Source: JABJAG01 sp038137215
GTDB taxonomy: Bacteria > Pseudomonadota > Alphaproteobacteria > UBA6615
Direction of reading: 5' to 3'
Assembly (NCBI GenBank): GCA_038137215.1
Contig: JAYQBG010000025.1
Location: 1 to 37,776 of the forward strand
DNA length: 37,776 nucleotides
The translations under genes and the position numbers were made by a program. The notes under the pieces were generated by a model that was not told the origin of the DNA, did not search any database, and worked only from the letters and a program-made list of their open reading frames with translations. The stretch's first letter is position 1; each line of letters starts with the position of its first letter. Of this stretch, positions 32,146 through 37,776 are shown piece by piece.

Positions 32146-32869
32146 GATGGCTCGTTTTCGCCGGATAAGATTACATACCGCTTGTACATATGGCCGTCCG
32201 GCGCGGATCATCAATGGTGCAGTTTTGGCGCTCGTTCTCGTGCTGGCAGTGCTCCTGGTCATTTCGCCGCTGGCGGCTGCCTCTGCCAAGGCGGATGAGG
32301 CCCCGGTCATCGTGGCCTTCGGGGACAGTCTTTCGGCCGGTTACGGGCTTGAGGATGACGACTCCTTTCCGGTTCAGCTCGAACGTGCGCTGCAGGCCGA
32401 AGGGCTGAACGCGAAGGTCATCAACTCCGGCGTGTCGGGCGACACCACGGCCGGTGGCCGGGCGCGTCTGGCCTGGTCACTGCCCCCCGATGCCGATCTT
32501 GTGATCCTCGAACTGGGGGCCAATGACGGTCTGCGCGGCATCGATCCGGCCGAGACCCGCGCCAATCTTGACGCCATGCTGCGCGAACTTACGTCACGCG
32601 ACACCGAGGTCCTGTTCACCGGCATGATGGCGCCACCCAATCTGGGCCGCGAATACGGCGCGGCGTTCAACAGTCTCTTCCCGGACCTCGCAGGAATCCA
32701 TGATGTGGTGTTCTATCCTTTCTTCCTCGATGGCGTGGCCGCCGAGAAAGACCTCAACCAGCCGGACGGAATTCATCCCAATGCCGACGGGGTGGCGCGT
32801 ATTGTGGACAGGATCAAGCCCTACGTCCTGAAGGCGTTGGCGGAGTCCGGCGCAAAACAGGTGGAGTAG
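32144..32869 (+). CDS. tesA: Arylesterase / lysophospholipase L1-like SGNH hydrolase
   Basis: SGNH/GDSL hydrolase with a long N-terminus: about residues 25-50 are a hydrophobic segment (VLALVLVLAVLLVISPLAAA) ending near ASAKA, suggesting export to the periplasm, as for TesA. Block I is FGDSLSAGYG (nucleophile Ser), block II GVSGDTT, block III LELGANDGLRG and block V DGIHPNADG, so Ser, Gly, Asn and the Asp-His are all present. It hydrolyses aryl esters, lysophospholipids and acyl thioesters. The start is uncertain: ATG 32144 has a weak AGG upstream, and ATG 32147 is next. Divergent from ybbA, the neighbour pattern expected for this family. Confidence 0.9.
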   Translation: MMARFRRIRLHTACTYGRPARIINGAVLALVLVLAVLLVISPLAAASAKADEAPVIVAFGDSLSAGYGLEDDDSFPVQLERALQAEGLNAKVINSGVSGDTTAGGRARLAWSLPPDADLVILELGANDGLRGIDPAETRANLDAMLRELTSRDTEVLFTGMMAPPNLGREYGAAFNSLFPDLAGIHDVVFYPFFLDGVAAEKDLNQPDGIHPNADGVARIVDRIKPYVLKALAESGAKQVE

Positions 32870-32890
32870 GAAAAACGGATTCTTGAACAA

Positions 32891-32978
32891 CCTCATGCTG
32901 AGCCTGCCGAAGCATGAGGTGGCATCCTCGCCCTTCGTCCCTCGACAAGCTCGGGATGAGGAGGCTCAGGGTGAGGAC
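32891..32978. repeat. Dispersed palindrome, 'cctcatgctgag' family, copy 2
   Basis: CCTCATGCTGAGCCTGCCGA followed by AGCATGAGG is a hairpin nearly identical to the element at 22762-22827. CCTCGACAAGCTCGGGATGA and a second AGGCTCAGGGTGAGGA follow. It occupies most of the spacer between tesA and the FIST gene and could also end tesA transcription. Confidence 0.8.
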
Positions 32979-33034
32979 GATCAGAGAACCGGAATTAGAG
33001 CCCCGACGTTATCGGGCATGACAAGGACGCAGAG

Positions 33035-34171
33035 ATGACCGCATTCCCCTTTGCCCATGCCGGTGTCACTAACGATGGCCCGATCACATCTTGGATGGGC
33101 TGGCGCGATCTGCTGGAGCGCTGCCTCGACCAGCTCGGAACCTCGGCGCGCGGCATCGGGCTGCTCTATGTCACGGACCCTCTGGCCGAGGATATCAGCG
33201 AGATTCTGGAAACCCTGCGCACGCGAACCGGGCTCGACACATGGCGCGGGGCGGTCGCGCCCGCCATCTGTGCGACCGGCGCGGAGTATTTCGACACGCC
33301 GGCCATGGCATTGCTGATCCTGGATGTGCCCGAGAGCGCCGCTGCGGTGTTTCCGGGGGAGCCCGGCGCGAATGATCTGCAGGTCGCAAACCATGCGCTG
33401 CTCGCCATTGTCCATGCGGACCCGCGCGCGCCCACTGTGCTGGAGGCGATGCCGGAACTGGCGCAATCCACCGGCGCCTATCTGGTGGGCGGCCTGACGT
33501 CTGGCAACGCTGCCACGCCCCTGATCGGTGCGCCCGACGCGCCGTCCGGACTGGCCGGTGTTCTGCTGACCGACGCGGTGCCGGTGGCGACCGGGCTCAC
33601 CCAGGGTTGCTCGCCCATCGGGCAGACCCACACCATCACCGGGATGGAAGATCGCGTCGTCACAGAGCTCGACGGGCGCAACGCGCTTGAGGTTCTGAAG
33701 GAAGATGTGGGCGAACTGCTCGCCCGGGATTTGCGCCGTCTTGCCGGCTATGTGCATGCGGCCATTCCCGTCTCCGGATCGGACACAGCGGATTATCTGG
33801 TTCGCAATCTGGTGGGCTTCAATGTGGAGCAGGGCTGGATCGGCGTTGCGGAAGACCTCAACCCCGGGGACCGGCTGATGTTTGTCCGCCGGGATGCCGC
33901 GAGCGCGGTCGAGGATATGCAGCGCATGCTCGACGATGTGAAACGCCGCGCCGGGGGCAATCTCCGCGGCGCGGTCTATCACAGTTGCGTCGCGCGCGGG
34001 CCGCATCAGTTCGGGCCGGGGGCGCGTGAGCTGTCGATGGTCGCAGAGACCTTCGGCGACATTCCCGTGGTGGGGTTCTTCGGCAACGGCGAAATCTCCC
34101 ATGACCGGCTCTACGCCTATACTGGTGTCCTGACCGTGTTCCCGGAACCGACGGACGGGACCGCGGCATGA
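33035..34171 (+). CDS. FIST N- and C-domain sensory protein
   Basis: 378 residues. The N-terminal FIST domain (about 15-215) has IGLLYVTDPLAEDISEIL, GAVAPAICATGAEYFDTPAM and YLVGGLTSGN. The FIST-C domain (about 220-360) has VTELDGRNALEVLKED, GLTQGCSPIGQTH, VYHSCVARGPHQFG and VVGFFGNGEISHDRLYAYTG. FIST proteins are predicted small-ligand sensors (possibly amino acids) in signal transduction. No kinase or methyl-accepting partner is adjacent. The ATG at 33035 fits the family start, and its stop overlaps the thpR start by 4 bases. Confidence 0.9.
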   Translation: MTAFPFAHAGVTNDGPITSWMGWRDLLERCLDQLGTSARGIGLLYVTDPLAEDISEILETLRTRTGLDTWRGAVAPAICATGAEYFDTPAMALLILDVPESAAAVFPGEPGANDLQVANHALLAIVHADPRAPTVLEAMPELAQSTGAYLVGGLTSGNAATPLIGAPDAPSGLAGVLLTDAVPVATGLTQGCSPIGQTHTITGMEDRVVTELDGRNALEVLKEDVGELLARDLRRLAGYVHAAIPVSGSDTADYLVRNLVGFNVEQGWIGVAEDLNPGDRLMFVRRDAASAVEDMQRMLDDVKRRAGGNLRGAVYHSCVARGPHQFGPGARELSMVAETFGDIPVVGFFGNGEISHDRLYAYTGVLTVFPEPTDGTAA

Positions 34172-34728
34172 TCCGGCTCTTCGTCGCGCTCTCGCTGCCC
34201 GAACAGCTGCGCCTGCGCCTTTCGGGTCTGCGGGGGCAGATCCCGGGTGCACGCTGGGTGCCGCCGGAGAACATGCATGTGACGCTGCGGTTTGTGGGCG
34301 AGGTGGACGAACACGTCGCCGAGGATGTGCACACCGAACTCGAGCGGGCGGCGGGCGACCCGCTCACGATTGCCCTGCGCGGTGTCGGGCATTTCGAATC
34401 CCGGGGCCAGGTGCGGGCCCTCTGGGCGGGGGTCGAACGCAGCGAGGATCTGGTACGGTTCCAGGGGCGGATCGAAAACGCCTGTCAGCGCGCCGGGCTG
34501 GCGCCCGAATCCCGGCGGTTCCATCCCCATGTCACCTTGGCCCGCTGCCGGGACACAAGCCTCGCCCGGGTGGCGGACTTCATCGAGGAGCATGCGGGCT
34601 TTGCCGCGCCGGCATTCGAGGCCGATGCCTTCACCTTGTTCTCCTCGACGCTGGGGAAGTCCGGCGCGATCTATCTGCCCGAGGTGACCTATCCCCTCGG
34701 GACCTATGTTTCGGCGGACCAGCATTGA
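34168..34728 (+). CDS. thpR: RNA 2',3'-cyclic 3'-phosphodiesterase
   Basis: 186 residues of the LigT/2H phosphoesterase family. Both HxT motifs are visible: H37-V-T39 in NMHVTLRFVGE and H121-V-T123 in HPHVTLARC, about 80 residues apart as expected. The enzyme opens 2',3'-cyclic phosphates at RNA ends; historically called 2'-5' RNA ligase. Starts within the FIST stop (ATGA), so co-translated with it. The length is normal and the ending PEVTYPLGTY is typical. The biological link with a FIST protein is unclear, though the two are often adjacent in alphaproteobacteria as far as I recall. Confidence 0.94.
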   Translation: MIRLFVALSLPEQLRLRLSGLRGQIPGARWVPPENMHVTLRFVGEVDEHVAEDVHTELERAAGDPLTIALRGVGHFESRGQVRALWAGVERSEDLVRFQGRIENACQRAGLAPESRRFHPHVTLARCRDTSLARVADFIEEHAGFAAPAFEADAFTLFSSTLGKSGAIYLPEVTYPLGTYVSADQH

Positions 34729-34785
34729 TCCGAAGGGGCCGCGCTCGCTAGGCTAGCCGGAAGGTTTCGAATCCGCGGCCTGGTC

Positions 34786-34876
34786 GTCATTGCGAGCGAA
34801 GCGAAGCAAACCAGCCGCTGTGCGGGTTGAGGGATTGCTCTGGATTGCCGCGGCGCCGGTGTCGCCGCGCAATGAC
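34786..34876. repeat. Dispersed 'gtcattgcg' palindrome, copy 2
   Basis: GTCATTGCGAGCGAAGCGAA at the left and CGCAATGAC (34868-34876) at the right are inverted, with CTCTGGATTGCCGCGGCG inside. It matches the elements at 20787-20880 and 37426-37511. It lies in the 193-base spacer between thpR and cobB. Confidence 0.85.
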
Positions 34877-34921
34877 AGCTGTAACTCCGGACCGTGTTCT
34901 CCTGTTTAAAGGCATCTCCAC

Positions 34922-35659
34922 ATGAGTGTTCTCGACCAGATTTCGCCCTCCGACCCCATCGTCATCCTGACCGGCGCGGGGATATCCAAGGAGTCCGGGC
35001 TGGCCACCTTCCGCGATCCGGACGGGATCTGGGCCAAACACAGGATCGAGGATGTGGCGACGCCCGACGCATTTGCCCGGACGCCGGACAAGGTGCTCGG
35101 CTTCTACAATGTCCGGCGCGCCCAGATGAGCGATGCCGATATCGATCCGAACGCCGCCCATCATGCGCTCGGTGAACTGGAGACCTTCTGGCCGGGCGGG
35201 GTGCTGCTGGTCACCCAGAACATCGATGACCTGCATGAACGCGGCGGCTCGAAGAACCTGATCCACATGCATGGCGAGCTTTCGAAAACCCGCTGCAACG
35301 ATTGTGGTGTGCTTATTGACGGTCTCGGCGATCTGACCACCGACATGACCTGTGAGAACTGTCAGGCGACGGGCACCCTGCGGCCCCATGTGGTCTGGTT
35401 CGGGGAAATGCCCCTGCAGATGGAGACGATCCAGGCCGCGCTGGCCGATTGCGGATTGTTCATGTCCATCGGCACCTCGGGCAATGTCTATCCGGCGGCC
35501 GGGTTCGTCCAGGAAGCCCGCGCCCATGGGGCTGCGACCATCGAACTCAATCTCGAGAAATCCCTCGGTGCGAATGCCTTCCACGAAGCGCGCTATGGCC
35601 CGGCGACGGAAGTCGTGACCGGGTTCGTCGCCGAGCTGAAGGATCGTGCGGCCCAGTGA
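34922..35659 (+). CDS. cobB: NAD-dependent protein deacylase (class III sirtuin)
   Basis: 245 residues, a normal bacterial sirtuin. Motifs are VILTGAGISKESGLATFRDPDGIW (NAD-binding), QNIDDLHERGGS, the catalytic His117 in HMHGEL, the zinc cysteines Cys125, Cys128, Cys144 and Cys147, and GTSGNVYPAAGF. Tyr62 and Arg65 in FYNVRR form the Y-x2-R signature seen in desuccinylating/demalonylating sirtuins (SIRT5 and E. coli CobB), so broad deacylase activity on succinyl- or acetyl-lysine is expected. The ATG at 34922 is used; the upstream spacer holds a repeat. It is 22 bases ahead of the UDG-fold gene, with which it probably forms a two-gene unit. Confidence 0.95.
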   Translation: MSVLDQISPSDPIVILTGAGISKESGLATFRDPDGIWAKHRIEDVATPDAFARTPDKVLGFYNVRRAQMSDADIDPNAAHHALGELETFWPGGVLLVTQNIDDLHERGGSKNLIHMHGELSKTRCNDCGVLIDGLGDLTTDMTCENCQATGTLRPHVVWFGEMPLQMETIQAALADCGLFMSIGTSGNVYPAAGFVQEARAHGAATIELNLEKSLGANAFHEARYGPATEVVTGFVAELKDRAAQ

Positions 35660-35681
35660 TGCGCGGTGAAGTGAGAAGCTC

Positions 35682-36269
35682 ATGACCGCGCCGGACATGA
35701 ACGCTGTTCTGGCCGAGGCGCGGGCCTGTACGGTCTGTGCCGAACATCTGCCCCTGGGGCCGCTGCCACTGGTTCGTGCCGGCGCATCCGCGCGCATTCT
35801 CGTCATCAGCCAGGCCCCGGGCACAAAGGCCCATGAGAGCGATCTGTCTTTCAACGATCCGTCCGGTGACCGGCTGCGCGGCTGGCTGGGAGTGGATCGC
35901 GAGACCTTCTATGATCCGGACCGGATGGCCATCGTGCCCATGGGTTTTTGCTATCCCGGCCGTTTGCCCCGCGGCGGGGACGCACCGCCGCGTCCGGAAT
36001 GCGCGCCGCTCTGGCACGGGCGCATACTGGACGCGCTGACCGATGTGCGGCTGACCCTCTATGTGGGCAGCTACGCGATCCGCCACTATCTGCCCGGCTA
36101 CAAGACCATGACAGCCGCAGTGGCTGACTGGCGCACCCACGCCCCCGATATCCTGCCCATGCCCCATCCCAGCTGGCGGACAAATGCCTGGGTGCGCAAG
36201 AACCCGTGGTTCACCGAAGAGCTGTTGCCCGTGGTGCGCGACCATGTCCGCCGCGCGCTTGCGGATTAG
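35682..36269 (+). CDS. Uracil-DNA glycosylase superfamily protein
   Basis: 195 residues. The active-site-like loop is VISQAPGTKAHESDLSFNDP and SGDRLRGWLGVDRETFYDP, followed by AIVPMGFCYPGR, PRPECAPLWHGRIL and LPMPHPSWRTNAW, which are the usual landmarks of this single-domain UDG-like group (COG1573-like). The second motif MPHPS is the His-containing loop. Cysteines occur at ACTVC near the N-terminus and in PECAP and FCYPG, so an iron-sulphur cluster as in family 4 enzymes is conceivable but not certain. It would excise uracil or a related base; substrate untested. Downstream lies a long intergenic region of repeats. Confidence 0.86.
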   Translation: MTAPDMNAVLAEARACTVCAEHLPLGPLPLVRAGASARILVISQAPGTKAHESDLSFNDPSGDRLRGWLGVDRETFYDPDRMAIVPMGFCYPGRLPRGGDAPPRPECAPLWHGRILDALTDVRLTLYVGSYAIRHYLPGYKTMTAAVADWRTHAPDILPMPHPSWRTNAWVRKNPWFTEELLPVVRDHVRRALAD

Positions 36270-36282
36270 CCTAAATAGAGCC

Positions 36283-36615
36283 GTCATACCCGGATCAGTT
36301 TCACGGCTGTCCAGTCCCTTTTACGAAGGGTCAAAAGCAGCCGCTGTTTCTCCCTCTCCTCCCCATCGGGGGAGGAGAGGGTCGGGGTGAGGTGGGGTTC
36401 GCCTAATTCTTTCGGAGATTTGACGTGTCCGCACGCACCCACCTCACCCGGCTCGCTGGCGCTCGCCACCCTCTCCCCCCTCAAGGGCGTAGAGGGTTGG
36501 TTGTCGGGTCCTCCGTCCAGCCAATCCCGTCCGTACGGCACCGCACCGACTCAGGGACCATCGGGGGACAGTGGAAAACAAAACCGGACGGCCGCAGATC
36601 AAGTCCGCGCATGAC
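36283..36615. repeat. Repeat-filled intergenic region (about 360 bases without a gene)
   Basis: Between the UDG-fold gene and the metallopeptidase I see only repeats. There is a 13-bp perfect hairpin (36352-36364 with 36369-36381, 4-base loop), the GGGTCGGGGTGAGG motif beside it, and a matching inverted partner CACCTCACCCGGCTCGCTGG at about 36439-36458 leading into a CCCTCTCCCCCC segment. This is the widely scattered 'ctcctccccc...gggtgaggtg' family. Parts of the 'cgcggacttgatcc' family occur at both edges (about 36283-36300 and 36596-36615). Confidence 0.75.
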
Positions 36616-36630
36616 AGTTAAGGAAAGGCG

Positions 36631-37038
36631 TTAACCCGCGTTGGCCTCGATGCGGTCCATGTCGTCGTCGGAGAAACCGAAATGGTGGCCGATCTCGTGG
36701 ATCAGCACGTGGCGGACCAGCCCGAACAGGCTCTCGCCGGATTCGCACCAGTAGTCGAGCATCGGGCGGCGATAGAGATAAATCCGGTCGATATCGGTCG
36801 GCGTGTCGCCGACGGATTTCTGGTCGAGGCTGACGCCCACGTAAAGTCCGAGAATGTCGAACGGGCTTTCCAGGTCCATTTCCTCCATGACCTCGTCATC
36901 GGGGAAATCCGTCACCTGAATCACCACGTTTTCCACATGAGCCGAAAGCCCCTTGGGAATCGTGGCAAACGCTTCTCCGGCGATCGCTTCGATATCGGTC
37001 AGGGTGGGCGCGGATTCATACATTGCGGTAGCAGCCAT
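36631..37038 (-). CDS. Metallopeptidase family protein (zincin, DUF1025-like)
   Basis: 135 residues from the ATG at 37036-37038. The metal motif HEIGHHFGFSDDDMDRIE has His114, Glu115 and His118 (HExxH) and a third acidic/His candidate just after. Upstream blocks VENVVIQVTDFPDDE, LGLYVGVSLDQ and RIYLYRRPMLDYWCES belong to the minimal zincin family found in many actinobacteria and alphaproteobacteria. It is probably cytosolic and has no signal peptide. The true substrate is unknown. Divergent from the pterin dehydratase with about 90 bases between starts. Confidence 0.9.
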   Translation of the reverse strand: MAATAMYESAPTLTDIEAIAGEAFATIPKGLSAHVENVVIQVTDFPDDEVMEEMDLESPFDILGLYVGVSLDQKSVGDTPTDIDRIYLYRRPMLDYWCESGESLFGLVRHVLIHEIGHHFGFSDDDMDRIEANAG

Positions 37039-37125
37039 GGAGCGATCATATAGTGTCTCTTGATCGCGAGGCCAAGCGGCATCACCTATTGGCTGTGAAC
37101 CGCAACCACCTGCCGGGAGGTCCCC

Positions 37126-37416
37126 ATGGCTGAAAAACTCGATGTCTCCGACCGCGATGCGGCGATTCTGAACCTCAACGGCTGGGAGCTGGTCGAAGGC
37201 CGCGAAGCCATTGCCAAGACCTTCGAATTCGCCGACTTCAATCAAGCCTTCGGCTTTATGAGCCGCGCGGCCCTGAAGGCTGAGGCGATGGACCATCACC
37301 CCGAATGGTTCAATGTCTGGAACAAGGTCGATGTGGTGCTCTCCACCCATGACGCGGGCGGCCTGACCGGACTCGACATGGAACTCGCCGCCTTTATGGA
37401 CGGACTGGCGGGTTAG
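37126..37416 (+). CDS. phhB: 4a-hydroxytetrahydrobiopterin dehydratase (pterin-4a-carbinolamine dehydratase)
   Basis: 96 residues, the normal length. It carries the diagnostic pterin-binding segment MDHHPEWFNVWNKVDVVLST (His-His-Pro-Glu, Trp) and THDAGGLTGLDMELA. It dehydrates 4a-hydroxytetrahydrobiopterin to the quinonoid dihydro form after aromatic amino acid hydroxylases, or serves the molybdopterin/folate-recycling side role reported for small PCD-like proteins. No phenylalanine hydroxylase is in the window. A GGGAGG lies about 7 bases upstream of the ATG at 37126. Confidence 0.95.
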   Translation: MAEKLDVSDRDAAILNLNGWELVEGREAIAKTFEFADFNQAFGFMSRAALKAEAMDHHPEWFNVWNKVDVVLSTHDAGGLTGLDMELAAFMDGLAG

Positions 37417-37425
37417 GCGTTTCTC

Positions 37426-37511
37426 GTCATTGCGAGGAGCACCGCGACGAAGCAATCCAGAATGAAAGCTCGTCGTCTCTGGATTGCCGCGCCCTTCGGG
37501 CTCGTAATGAC
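37426..37511. repeat. Dispersed 'gtcattgcg' palindrome, copy 3
   Basis: GTCATTGCGAGGAGCACCGC at the left; CTCTGGATTGCCGCGCCCTT, then CGTAATGAC at the right (one mismatch to the left arm). Same plan as copies at 20787 and 34786. It lies between phhB and the SDR end. Confidence 0.85.
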
Positions 37512-37529
37512 GGTGTTTTTATTGAGGTG

Positions 37530-37776
37530 CTAGCGCGCGGCCATGCGCAGGGCGCCGTCGAGGCGTAGAACCGCGCCATTGATCAGCACGTTTTCGCACA
37601 TATGCATGACCAGCCGTGCGTATTCGTCGGGATGTCCCAGCCGCTTGGGAAACTCCGGCTGCTGGGCCAGGCTTTCGCGCGCCTCCTCGGGCAGGCCCGC
37701 CATCATCGGGGTGTCGATCAGGCCCGGGGCGATGGTGTTGACCCGGATGCCCTGGGAGGCAAATTCCCGCGCGGCG
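37530..37776 (-). CDS. SDR family protein, C-terminal part (runs off the window)
   Basis: About 82 codons read on the minus strand from the window edge to TAG at 37530: AREFASQGIRVNTIAPGLID, then TPMMAGLPEEAR, FPKRLGHPDEYARLV and NGAVLRLDGALRM. The RVNTIAPGLIDTPM motif and the ending GAVLRLDGALRM are those of 3-hydroxyacyl-CoA dehydrogenase type 2 / 3-hydroxy-2-methylbutyryl-CoA dehydrogenase-like SDRs. The catalytic part is outside the window. The family call rests on the C-terminus only. Confidence 0.8.
   Translation of the reverse strand, partial: AAREFASQGIRVNTIAPGLIDTPMMAGLPEEARESLAQQPEFPKRLGHPDEYARLVMHMCENVLINGAVLRLDGALRMAAR

Noticed and set aside
36283..36615. Possible CRISPR array
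   Set aside because: The repeats are imperfect palindromes of different families, are not evenly spaced and have no spacer-repeat periodicity or cas genes.

Overview
The window looks like chromosomal DNA from a GC-rich alphaproteobacterium, probably of a Rhodospirillales-like lineage. This is inferred from gene content and not tested phylogenetically. The pointers are an MmcB-type protein, a bactofilin, a HldE fusion kinase/adenylyltransferase, the divergent tesA / ybbA-ybbP block and several families of short dispersed intergenic palindromes. It reads as a draft assembly. It contains a 100-N gap whose two flanks are the same 55 bases, and at least four genes whose reading frame breaks at or beside a short homopolymer run.

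Layout. 1-6.3 kb: end of a FkbM-type methyltransferase, hldE, mmcB, a tiny Tat-like secreted peptide, a TPR/methyltransferase pair that is probably one frameshifted gene, a DJ-1/PfpI protein lacking its cysteine, a bactofilin and a small exported protein. 6.3-12.3 kb: tRNA-Arg(CCG), msrB, a lipoprotein hydrolase overlapping an ABC ATPase, a zinc-finger protein, a GNAT acetyltransferase, two tandem glutathione S-transferases and two small membrane proteins. 12.4-15.3 kb: polA. 15.4-16.1 kb: a chimeric pseudogene joining the start of a ParA ATPase to the tail of a phytase-like esterase, with three in-frame amber codons.

16.3-24.6 kb is the most interesting part, a catabolic island. A plus-strand operon carries a cupin, a 3-hydroxyacyl-CoA/carnitine-type dehydrogenase, an old-yellow-enzyme oxidoreductase, an IclR regulator and an unusual fusion of a 2-hydroxychromene-2-carboxylate isomerase-like domain with a PaaI-like thioesterase. 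It converges on a minus-strand operon with the lower meta-cleavage pathway in dmpE-F-G-H order: hydratase, acylating acetaldehyde dehydrogenase, 4-hydroxy-2-oxovalerate aldolase and 4-oxalocrotonate decarboxylase. No ring-cleavage dioxygenase is in the window. The lower pathway would turn 2-oxopent-4-enoate-type intermediates into pyruvate and acetyl-CoA; the upstream substrate is unknown.

24.7-37.8 kb: a GAF/HD-GYP cyclic-di-GMP phosphodiesterase broken by the assembly gap, an SDR, a Bax-inhibitor-1 membrane protein, a degenerate CDP-alcohol phosphotransferase-like membrane protein, ybbP/ybbA with tesA diverging from overlapping start codons, a FIST sensor protein, thpR, a class III sirtuin (cobB), a uracil-DNA-glycosylase-fold protein, a zincin metallopeptidase, a pterin-4a-carbinolamine dehydratase and the end of another SDR. 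The intergenic spaces here are rich in dispersed palindromic repeats. I saw no CRISPR array, transposase or rRNA gene.
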